Shown piece by piece: positions 6,881 through 13,626 of a DNA stretch of 13,907 nt. Origin of the DNA: an uncultured Lachnospiraceae bacterium (lineage in GTDB: Bacteria; Bacillota; Clostridia; Lachnospirales; Lachnospiraceae); NCBI GenBank assembly GCA_910579865.1, contig CAJTXA010000044.1, positions 1 to 13,907 on the forward strand, read 5' to 3'. The notes under the pieces are model-generated. The model made no database searches and was not told where the DNA came from. It saw nothing but the letters and a program-made list of their open reading frames with translations. The number at the start of each line of letters is the position of its first letter. The stretch's first letter is position 1. A program made the translations under genes and the position numbers.

Positions 6881-6908
6881 ATTATATCAAAATATCTGCA
6901 TTTTACAA
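6881..6908 (-). promoter_or_regulatory. Promoter of the regulator-kinase operon
   Basis: TTGTAA (6908-6903) and a perfect TATAAT (6886-6881) with a 16-base spacer, about 30 bases before the regulator ATG. Both boxes are good, so basal expression without activation is likely, unlike the transporter promoter. Confidence 0.7.
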
Positions 6909-6925
6909 GTAATCAACGGTGACAG

Positions 6926-6943
6926 TTATCAATTATGTAACAT
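6926..6943 (-). promoter_or_regulatory. Putative response-regulator operator, copy 2
   Basis: TTATCAATTATGTAACAT on the plus strand, matching the motif at 5050-5069 and lying 39 bases above the -10 box against 41 there. See that entry. Together they suggest the regulator controls both its own operon and the transporter. Confidence 0.55.
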
Positions 6944-7006
6944 ACCCATTAAAGTATTTGATAAAGATATACTCAATATACTATTTTTTGCAAAGTTATG
7001 GTGAAT

Positions 7007-7087
7007 CTATTCAATTAGCTCAAAGAATATCTGTAAACTTAGGTTCTGCCCAAAAGCCTTGAAGTCGTATTCTTGAATATGTCTATA
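7007..7087 (-). pseudogene. Collapsed XRE-family repressor remnant
   Basis: The minus-strand frame reads HIQEYDFKAFGQ and then directly SLQIFFELIE before TAG. Small Cro/CI-type regulators of clostridial conjugative elements, as I recall them, start with a KYDFKAFGQ-like segment, then the helix-turn-helix, then HPSLQIFYELV. Both ends are here but the helix-turn-helix of roughly 40 residues between them is gone. There is no start codon or ribosome site. It reads as the scar of an element's regulator gene after an in-frame deletion. The identification rests on recalled family sequence, not a search, and the fragment is only 27 codons. Confidence 0.5.
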
Positions 7088-7193
7088 CTATTCTATTAGT
7101 TAGACAAAATAATTCATAATTAGGCACTTACTATTATTCGGTTGTCCGAGTATAATTATACTAATCATCTTGCAGAGAGGACGGGAGAAAATT

Positions 7194-7370
7194 ATGGAAT
7201 ATATGTCTGCTCCACAGGCAGCGGAGAAATGGGACATTTCTGAAAGACGAGTGCAGATACTTTGCAGCAAGAAGCGCATACTTTGTGCTTCAAAACTTGG
7301 GTATATGTGGCTGATACCAAAAGACGCAGAAAAATCTATGAACAAACGCAGAAAATTGATAAGAATTTGA
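7194..7370 (+). CDS. Small helix-turn-helix DNA-binding protein
   Basis: A 58-residue protein, the only intact plus-strand gene. The segment MSAPQAAEKWDISERRVQIL (from residue 4) is an excisionase/MerR-like winged helix-turn-helix, followed by a wing ending GYMWLIPKDAEK and a basic tail NKRRKLIRI. Relatives in clostridia run to about 60 residues, so it looks complete. The ATG at 7194 has GGGAG six bases upstream; an earlier in-frame ATG at 7170 lacks a ribosome site. A TATAAT lies at 7151-7156 with no clear -35. Proteins of this type act as small transcription factors or excision helpers in mobile elements. It stands alone between a dead repressor and a dead permease, so its target may be gone. 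Confidence 0.75.
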   Translation: MEYMSAPQAAEKWDISERRVQILCSKKRILCASKLGYMWLIPKDAEKSMNKRRKLIRI

Positions 7371-7415
7371 ATGAATTGTGACATACTTCATCTGATAATT
7401 AGAGGTACTGATATG

Positions 7416-7433
7416 ACTCAAAAAATTTTGAGT
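7416..7433. repeat. Near-perfect palindrome
   Basis: ACTCAAAA and TTTTGAGT flank a two-base AA centre. The symmetry and AT-rich core suit a protein-binding site, and it lies 46 bases beyond the small DNA-binding gene. No T-run follows, so it is not a clear terminator. Confidence 0.45.
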
Positions 7434-7538
7434 ATATTACAACGCTACTTTCTGCTTGACGGTTATTGCTGTTTATCGCTCTTGTCGCATTTATATCTAA
7501 TTAAATAATCAGTACGATATGGGACGACACCATTGTAT

Positions 7539-7756
7539 ATGACAATCTGCAAAAAAGTGTTATTTGTGTATTTTATCCCTACTATTCTTGGCTGCCTTAC
7601 TGGGGCTTTTACAATATATCAAATTATGCTTGTATCTGGCATTATCTACATTAAAAAACAATGGAGCTAGTCGGAGGAGTTTGTGGATTGGTAGTTACTT
7701 TACAGCTAATTATTTTTACTGTGCTATGTTCAAGAGCTATAAAGGACAATATTTAA
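7539..7756 (+). pseudogene. Decayed C-terminal end of an FtsX-like permease
   Basis: Two overlapping plus-strand frames look like the last membrane helices of a BceB/FtsX-type permease. Frame one (7539-7670) holds KKVLFVYFIPTILGCLTGAF, a helix resembling the FVYFIPT step of such permeases, and stops at TAG. Frame two (7661-7756) starts in that stop region as MELVGGVCGLVVTLQLIIFT and ends VLCSRAIKDNI. The switch falls at the six-A run 7653-7658, so one slip explains the break. Upstream, 7440-7500, is another hydrophobic stretch broken by stops. No ATPase partner is present. The identification is by composition and motif memory; any membrane protein tail could look similar. Confidence 0.45.
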
Positions 7757-7817
7757 TGCAAGTAGAAAAAGCCGTTGTAAGTTAGATACTCGTAAGACAG
7801 TATTAGATTTGTTTTTT

Positions 7818-7849
7818 GGAAACGGCATAGCCAACGCTACTCCGTTTCC
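7818..7849. repeat. Strong hairpin, 8-bp stem with inner 4-bp stem
   Basis: GGAAACGG pairs with CCGTTTCC, and TAGC with GCTA inside. The plus strand then reads CCGTTTTG, a weak T-run, so it may be a terminator for the decayed permease, or a structural part of a leader before the AAGGAGG at 7879. Confidence 0.6.
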
Positions 7850-8105
7850 CCGTTTTGTAAGTCGTTCAGCAGGGACGCAAGGAGGTTTGATAATGCATGG
7901 GTACCTCTTTATAGTGGTATATGGATAATGACCACTACGGTCAATAGCGGCGGTACAATGACATTGACATGGAACTAATGTAATTATAAATCATCTATTT
8001 TCATTTTCTTTAATTCAGTTTGTCTCTTAGTTTTTCCATTTTTTACCTCTCTTTCCAATTTGTTTTTTGTATTCCAGATTTTTGTACCTAGTTACAGGAA
8101 CGGGC

Positions 8106-8138
8106 AAAGCCGCAAAAACATAGTGTTTATACGGCTTT
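8106..8138. terminator. Terminator-like hairpin after the receiver gene
   Basis: AAAGCCG (8106-8112) pairs with CGGCTTT (8132-8138), with an inner AAACA/TGTTT stem around TAG. It is 50-80 bases past the stop of the minus-strand receiver gene at 8189. Neither strand has a clean T-run directly after it (plus reads ATAGCTTTT), so termination, in either direction, is unproven. Confidence 0.4.
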
Positions 8139-8188
8139 ATAGCTTTTCTGGTATTCATTTTTTACGATGTGGTGAGCAGATTATTCTA

Positions 8189-8953
8189 CTATTTTTTATT
8201 CAATAGTTTCTCGATTTCCGCAAGCAATCGTTCCTTTATTGGTGGCTTTAAAAAATATCCTTCTGGTTTTAGTTTTAATACAGCCTCAATATTGGCTCGA
8301 TCATTTATGGCAGTTAAAAATACAACGGGAATATTTTTCATTTCTTCATCCGCACGAATCATTTCTAATGTCATTTTTCCATCACAAATAGGCATTTCAT
8401 AATCTAATAAAATTAAATCTGGCCGTTTTTTTCCAATTGATGTCATCGCCTGTGCGCCAGAAATTGCGACTGCAACTTCATAAAAGTCTTCTAACATGGC
8501 TTTCATTGTTCGAAGTGTTGTTCCATTATCATCTACTACTAAAATTCGTTTTTTCTTACTTGTTGTTTCTTCTTCCTTTTCTAATTCTTTTTCATCTAAG
8601 TGAAGCTTTTTACAGATTGCATCCATAATCTCTGTATTTTTTATTGGACGAATTAAATTTTCAAACTGATCCATTTCATAATAAGAAGAAAATTTATCAC
8701 ATTCTTCTTTTGTACCAATTGTTAAAACAGGAACTTGTCCATATTGTTCATTTAATAGGAAAAATACAGACGAATCCATCTGATAAGCACCAATTAAACT
8801 AATTAAAACCAAATCTGGATTTACAATTTTTAACATTCCTTCTAAAACGTTTTTATTTTCAGAACAAAGCTGTACATGAAAAAATTGTGATAAAAATTTA
8901 TTTGTTTCGTTCATCACATTATTCAATTTCCCTATCAATAAAATTTTTTTCAT
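8189..8953 (-). CDS. Receiver protein with degenerate plus active receiver domains
   Basis: A 254-residue cytoplasmic protein built of two receiver folds and no output domain. Receiver 2 (about 136-252) is complete: D141/D142, acceptor D184 in LILLDYEMPICDG, T214, K236. Receiver 1 (about 1-118) keeps the fold pattern (MKKILLIG, PDLVLISL) but has S52 where the aspartate should be, lacks the acidic pair, and has R102 for the lysine, so it cannot be phosphorylated in the usual way. A charged linker (118-136, KELEKEEETTSKKKR) joins them. It starts 15 bases after the hybrid kinase stop with an AAAGGA site, so it is the last gene of that operon and the likely phosphate sink or protein-binding output of the relay. 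It could act by contact with an unseen partner. Confidence 0.85.
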   Translation of the reverse strand: MKKILLIGKLNNVMNETNKFLSQFFHVQLCSENKNVLEGMLKIVNPDLVLISLIGAYQMDSSVFFLLNEQYGQVPVLTIGTKEECDKFSSYYEMDQFENLIRPIKNTEIMDAICKKLHLDEKELEKEEETTSKKKRILVVDDNGTTLRTMKAMLEDFYEVAVAISGAQAMTSIGKKRPDLILLDYEMPICDGKMTLEMIRADEEMKNIPVVFLTAINDRANIEAVLKLKPEGYFLKPPIKERLLAEIEKLLNKK

Positions 8954-8968
8954 TTCCTTTTCCTTTCT

Positions 8969-11900
8969 TTATCCTATTGTCATCTGTTCAAGTAATTGGT
9001 CAGCAAGATAATCTGTTTTTTCTGAATCTAGATTCGTTACAGCTTCTGCCAATTTTTGCATTATTTGATCGATTTTATCTGGATATTGATATTCCTGTAA
9101 TTGGTGAATACATTGATCGGCCTGATCAATGTCCATCTCCTGCATACTAATTCTTACCATTTCTATAAGAGCTTGTATAATAGAAACATCTGTTACTTCC
9201 TTTTTTAACTCAATCCCTATTCCAAATACTCCTTTTAGTTTCTGATTGTAGCTACGCCATTCTTCTAAAAATACCATTGTACTAGCTTGAATAGTATCTA
9301 TTTTCTTATCTTTTGCTGCATATTCTAAAATTTTTGCCATACCAGCCAGTGGAACAATTCCTATTGTTGCAGCAAGGCTTTTCATTGCATGTACTTGGAT
9401 TCGATAGGATTCGAGTTGTTCGGATTTTGCAATTTGCTTATAACTCTGTTCCAAGCAATCGGCAGCAGGATTAATTTGTGCATAAAATTCTTTTATAGTA
9501 TATTCTAATAGTTCTTTCTCTGGCAAATGTAACCATGCATATTGCCAATCTAAACCTTCTACAGCAGGAAGTTCTTCTAAAAAATTCTCCGATCTCTCTT
9601 GTGGTAATACGACAGATTGTTTCGATTCCTTTCTTATCTGCTGCAACTCTTCTGGCAGCAACTGTTTAATTAGAGATTCTAACTTTTCTGGAATAATCGG
9701 CTTAGATAAAAAATCATCAAATCCTTCTGCTAAATATGCTTCTTTCGCTCCCGATACCGCATTAGCAGTGAGCACTACAATTGGTGTATCTTTACACGGA
9801 AAATCAGAAAGTTTTCGAATCCGATGTAAGGTTTCTATCCCATCCATCTCTGGCATCATATGATCTAGAAGAATTAGATCATAATGATTTTTTTGAACGA
9901 GTTCAAAACACGCCATCCCTCCTTCTGCTTCTGCAATTTGAATTTGTGTTTCTTTTAATAAATTTCGCAGTACTTTACGATTCACCGCATTGTCATCTAC
10001 AACTAAAATTTTTGCATCTGGGGCGCAAAATTTTGCTTGATAATGATAATCTTCTGTTATTTTATGTACTCTAGATTCAAAATCTCCAATTGGAGTATCA
10101 TTGACAATCTTTTGTTCTAACTCAAAATAAAATTTAGAACCTTTCCCATAGCTGCTTTCTACCTGCAGTTTACTGCCAAGCAAGATTAAAAGCTGAATTG
10201 TAATGCTCATACCTAATCCGCTGCCTTCAATATTGCGGTTTCTATCTTCTTCAATTCGTTCAAATTCTGCAGAAAGTTTTGGCAAATCCTCTTCTTTTAT
10301 ACCAATTCCAGTATCTTCTACTTCAAATTTTAGTATCACCTTAGAATCTAATCTACGACTTTGTACACGTAACCATACGGTTCCTTCCTGTGTATATTTT
10401 ACCGCATTTGTAAGAATATTGGTCAATACTTGACGAATACGCACATCATCTCCATACAATTTAGAAGGAGTCATTGGATCCACCTCTACTTCAAGTTGGA
10501 GATTTTTATCCTTTGCACGCTGTGAAATCATATTGAATAAATCATAAATTAAACTACTCATATCATACTCTACTGGTACAATTTCCATTTTACCAGAATC
10601 AATTTTAGAAAAATCCAAAATATCATTAATCAATGACAGTAATGTTTGTCCTGCCAAATAGATATCCATAGCATACTCTTTTATTTGCTGTTCATTTGAT
10701 TCACGTAAAATCATTTCATCCATGCCAAGTACAGCATTGATTGGTGTACGGATTTCATGAGACATATGTGCTAAAAATTTTCCCTTTGCTTCATTTGCAG
10801 ACATCGCTTCTTGTTTTGCGGCATCTGCTTCTTTTACTTTTTCCTCTACACTAAAGCGATACTCTTTTGCAAGTTGTAATACATGAGCCACTGCCATGAT
10901 AATATGAAAAAGAGTCACACTATATTGGCCTACAGTGTCAATATGAATACTTCCATAAATAATATTTATAAATATATTAACAATTCCTCCTAACAAAAGT
11001 ATCACAATCGATAAAATTGGTAAACCTGTTTGATGAAATTTATTTTTATAATCAAATTGTATCAAACTTATCAGTGCAGCAAAGAGGACAACACCAATTA
11101 TAATTACAGACACTTTTATCATATCTTCTAGCACCTGTACTTTAAATTGCTCTAACAAAATCTGTAAAACGGCATGAAGACTCACAAGACATAATAAAAA
11201 GGAAAAACGTCTTGGATATTTTTTATATAAATTCTTTTCAAAATATAAAACTAAAAACAAAGGTAACAACAGCAGAAAATACTCCCGCATTTGATAGGCT
11301 TCCTGAATATTATAAAACATATCGAGTGTTCCTGTTTCAATAAAACAATAAACACTCGAGATTAGCCCAACAAGTCCTAGAAAAAATTCTCCTCTGCTTG
11401 GCTGCTTGGTATACCAACGGATGGATGCCAATGCAAACATCACAATTGCTGCAAACATAATTAATAAGCAACATCCAATATCTACAATATTATTTCCAAG
11501 CAATCCAACCATTACAAAATCATGAGAGCCTATTTTTACATCCTGAAACAAAACCTCTGTATCTGGATAAGGAAACGTCAATTCTATCCATAATTCTCCA
11601 TTTTGAAACACATCTGGAATTGTAAAAAAGTGTTCTCGAATTCCAAAAGTCTCTGAAATATCCTCCTGAATCTCATATTGATAGATCACTTCTTTATCCA
11701 AAGTAACACATACATTCGCATCGATAGAAGAAAAATAAATCGTAAATCCTGCGTATTCTTTGGATAATACATTTTTAAAAATAAACCAATCAAAAGTCTC
11801 TCTTTCTTTTTTATAGGGTAATGTTACCTTTTGAGAATCCATCTCTGCTAATGCAGTGCGAATATATTCTTGTTTTTTCTTTTGATTGGTTTGTTCTTCT

Positions 11901-12073
11901 TTTGTTAGTTTTGTGCTGTCCAAGAAAGCAACCGTCCAATCTTCGTTAAAATAATATTCAACCTGATCAGAAAGTATTTCTTCTCCCTCCATTTGATAGC
12001 CAAACAATGCAATAATCATAAAAACAAATACAAACAAACTTGTTATTCCGGCTAATTTCCATAAATAGTTCAT
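8969..12073 (-). CDS. 7TM-DISM hybrid histidine kinase with receiver and HPt
   Basis: Membrane hybrid kinase, 1034 residues from the ATG at 12073, chosen because GAGGAA lies seven bases upstream; an ATG at 12109 adds 12 residues inside the previous gene. Order: TM1 (9-26), an outside beta-rich domain (about 28-188), seven helices (about 192-404), a coiled coil (about 408-432), HisKA with H439 in MSHEIRTP, HATPase with N552/N556 and D587, G-box GSGLGM (617-622), receiver with D737 in LLDHMMPEMDG, HPt with H895 in VHAMKSLAATIG, and a helical C-terminal extension of about 80 residues with no family I can name. The 7TMR-DISM layout points to a carbohydrate-like or other small ligand bound outside. 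All phosphorelay residues are present, so His-Asp-His transfer to the next gene's receiver is plausible. Confidence 0.93.
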   Translation of the reverse strand: MNYLWKLAGITSLFVFVFMIIALFGYQMEGEEILSDQVEYYFNEDWTVAFLDSTKLTKEEQTNQKKKQEYIRTALAEMDSQKVTLPYKKERETFDWFIFKNVLSKEYAGFTIYFSSIDANVCVTLDKEVIYQYEIQEDISETFGIREHFFTIPDVFQNGELWIELTFPYPDTEVLFQDVKIGSHDFVMVGLLGNNIVDIGCCLLIMFAAIVMFALASIRWYTKQPSRGEFFLGLVGLISSVYCFIETGTLDMFYNIQEAYQMREYFLLLLPLFLVLYFEKNLYKKYPRRFSFLLCLVSLHAVLQILLEQFKVQVLEDMIKVSVIIIGVVLFAALISLIQFDYKNKFHQTGLPILSIVILLLGGIVNIFINIIYGSIHIDTVGQYSVTLFHIIMAVAHVLQLAKEYRFSVEEKVKEADAAKQEAMSANEAKGKFLAHMSHEIRTPINAVLGMDEMILRESNEQQIKEYAMDIYLAGQTLLSLINDILDFSKIDSGKMEIVPVEYDMSSLIYDLFNMISQRAKDKNLQLEVEVDPMTPSKLYGDDVRIRQVLTNILTNAVKYTQEGTVWLRVQSRRLDSKVILKFEVEDTGIGIKEEDLPKLSAEFERIEEDRNRNIEGSGLGMSITIQLLILLGSKLQVESSYGKGSKFYFELEQKIVNDTPIGDFESRVHKITEDYHYQAKFCAPDAKILVVDDNAVNRKVLRNLLKETQIQIAEAEGGMACFELVQKNHYDLILLDHMMPEMDGIETLHRIRKLSDFPCKDTPIVVLTANAVSGAKEAYLAEGFDDFLSKPIIPEKLESLIKQLLPEELQQIRKESKQSVVLPQERSENFLEELPAVEGLDWQYAWLHLPEKELLEYTIKEFYAQINPAADCLEQSYKQIAKSEQLESYRIQVHAMKSLAATIGIVPLAGMAKILEYAAKDKKIDTIQASTMVFLEEWRSYNQKLKGVFGIGIELKKEVTDVSIIQALIEMVRISMQEMDIDQADQCIHQLQEYQYPDKIDQIMQKLAEAVTNLDSEKTDYLADQLLEQMTIG

Positions 12074-12074
12074 T

Positions 12075-12689
12075 TTATCTTTCCTCTTTATCTGGTTTTT
12101 GTCCATCATGTGCTCTCCATTGACATTCCATCAGTTCCATATTTGTAAATACAGCTCGAAAAGAAGAATTTTCCGGAGAACATGCATAAATACCAAATCG
12201 AATGGTTGTATTCCCTTTTTGCATATGACAAATCCGCATCTGCTCAAATAGTACACCATCCATAGAACACGCAATACAATAATCATCCTCTCTACGACTA
12301 AAGCGATACCACATGGATTTTACTGAAGCATCTATTTTGGTTGTTGCCCAATCCGAATATCCACCATTTGTTACGACACTTCCTAAGTGTTGATATGTTT
12401 CATTTTCATATTCAATAGACCCTTTGAGCCAATTTTCACTGTCAAGATACATGACAATCCCACATTGATCAAATCTATGATGACTTTCTAAAAACTCTGT
12501 TTTTACCACAAAACTAAAATATTTTTCTTCTGTTTCCATCTGGAATACAGGAGCATTATCATTTTGAAAATGATAATATGTTCTCTGCCACAAATCGGTA
12601 TAAGGTTCTGTAATCAATTCAACTCGATTTGGAGTTATTTTATATTCTTTTGGTTCTCTTGTCCAAACAAATTTTTCAATATTTAACAT
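12075..12689 (-). CDS. DUF1349 family protein
   Basis: A 204-residue protein of the DUF1349 family, whose members adopt a concanavalin-like beta-sandwich fold. Recognised by the segments FSFVVKTEF, FDQCGIVMYL, WLKGSIEYEN, LGSVVTNGGYSDWAT, and RFGIYACSPE, in the family's order. There is no signal peptide or membrane helix, so it should be cytoplasmic. The function of the family is not established; the fold suggests carbohydrate binding. The TAA stop is one base from the start of the hybrid kinase and its last codons include that gene's ribosome site, so the two are coupled. Its own start has a weak GGTGGGAT site. No promoter is evident in the 42 bases between it and the broken cls gene. Confidence 0.85.
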   Translation of the reverse strand: MLNIEKFVWTREPKEYKITPNRVELITEPYTDLWQRTYYHFQNDNAPVFQMETEEKYFSFVVKTEFLESHHRFDQCGIVMYLDSENWLKGSIEYENETYQHLGSVVTNGGYSDWATTKIDASVKSMWYRFSRREDDYCIACSMDGVLFEQMRICHMQKGNTTIRFGIYACSPENSSFRAVFTNMELMECQWRAHDGQKPDKEER

Positions 12690-13518
12690 AATCCCACCCT
12701 AAATTCTAATTTTTTTCAACTATAAACTATATCACATAAGCGGAGCCAATACCTTCATAAGATATCCTGTTATTTTTACATTCCATTTCTCATTTCGTGC
12801 TGTCTCCATTGTAACTTGTCTGCATTGTTTTAAAGTTTTTTGAAAATCGGCTTCCATTTCTGAAATACAAGTGGTCTGATATAGATAGGTTGCACATTCA
12901 AAATGGTGATATAAGCTTCGATAGTCCAAATTAATGGTTCCAACAACTGCTTCACACATATCACTTACAAATACTTTTGCATGTACAAATCCAGGTGTAT
13001 ATTCATAAATCTTTACTCCCGATTCCAATAGAGAAAGATAATGACTTTTTGCTAATGCATAAGGGATTGCTTTATCTGGTATCCCTGGCAATAAAAGTAC
13101 AACTTCTACTCCTCTCTCTGCTGCAAATTTCAAAGCAGTCTCCATTTCTCCATCTAAAATCAAATATGGTGTCATAATATGCACATATTCCAACGATCGA
13201 TTTAAAATATCCATATAAACTCGTTCGCCTAATTTATCCTGATCCAATGGACAATCCCCATAAGGGATAACATACCCTTTTGCATTTTTTACTGCTAAGG
13301 TTGGATAAGAAAGATATTGTTTTGTTTCTTTCTTTTTTTCATCAATTCCCCACATCTGCAAAAACATTAAAGTAAAGCTTTTTACAGCTTCTCCCTTCAG
13401 CATCACGGCTGTATCTTTCCAATGTCCAAATTTTTTAGTCTGGTTAATATATTCATCTGATAAATTGATTCCGCCATTAAACGCAGTATGTGCCGCTGTT
13501 ATACTTTGATGACTTTTA

Positions 13519-13545
13519 CCCCTCTTTACCCCATTTACCCCACCC
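13519..13545 (-). repeat. Three TTTACCCC repeats; G-quadruplex-capable run
   Basis: On the plus strand TTTACCCC occurs three times at 9-10 base spacing. The minus strand therefore has four G-tracts (GGG, GGGG, GGGG, GGGG) separated by 1, 5 and 6 bases, meeting the usual G-quadruplex rule. It lies at the junction between the truncated cls gene and the element carrying the acetyltransferase. Confidence 0.65.
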
Positions 13546-13546
13546 A

Positions 13547-13577
13547 ATTCGACATTCGACAAACGGGATTCGACAAA
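13547..13577 (-). repeat. Three direct copies of ATTCGACA (iteron-like)
   Basis: ATTCGACA occurs at 13547-13554, 13554-13561 and 13568-13575; the last two extend as ATTCGACAAA and start 14 bases apart. Spaced short direct repeats next to an element boundary suit a recombinase, relaxase or replication-protein binding region. Confidence 0.65.
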
Positions 13578-13626
13578 TTGCGCTCTTACCGACAAAATCC
13601 ATATTTCTCAGTGCGGCGCAATCGCA

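Larger units (their letters stand above)
7757..8188. other. Gene-free stretch with hairpins and conserved-looking open frames
   Basis: No gene can be called safely. A hairpin lies at 7818-7849 and another at 8106-8138. An AAGGAGG (7879-7885) sits before the ATG at 7893, but that frame runs only 11 codons. The segment 7794-7980 is open in two plus frames and, on the minus strand, in a third frame from 7990 down to 7730 (86 codons, no early ATG). On minus, 8091-7984 is open for 35 charged codons ending KKMKIDDL, again with no start. This looks like retained mobile-element sequence, not a working gene. Confidence 0.4.
12732..13595 (-). pseudogene. cls: Cardiolipin synthase, 5'-truncated, second half only
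   Basis: Phospholipase-D-type cardiolipin synthase joins two phosphatidylglycerols at the membrane and normally has about 480-520 residues with an N-terminal membrane part and two HKD motifs. The cls-like sequence begins at HTAFNGGINLSDEYIN (about 13490), just after where the first HKD motif would lie, and continues to an intact C-terminus (GYLMKVLAPLM). Only the second HKD survives, as HAKVFVSD (H205, K207, D212 of this ORF), with the downstream GTINLDYRSL segment. The first 35 residues of the ORF (TTG start at 13595, poor ribosome site) read through the repeat cluster at 13519-13577 and are not cls-like. Two HKD motifs make one active site, so activity is not expected. A chimeric protein is possible but unlikely. 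Confidence 0.8.

Noticed and set aside
7100..7384. 94-codon minus-strand ORF opposite the small helix-turn-helix gene
   Set aside because: It is the complement of the 7194-7370 gene, which has a clear domain and ribosome site.
7564..7785. 73-codon plus-strand ORF beginning MCILSLLFLAALLG
   Set aside because: It is in the wrong frame for the permease-like fragments at 7539-7756, has no ribosome site, and becomes non-protein-like after about 30 codons.
9781..10433. Plus-strand ORFs of 97 and 76 codons inside the hybrid kinase gene
   Set aside because: The opposite strand codes for well-conserved receiver and ATPase motifs; these are shadows.
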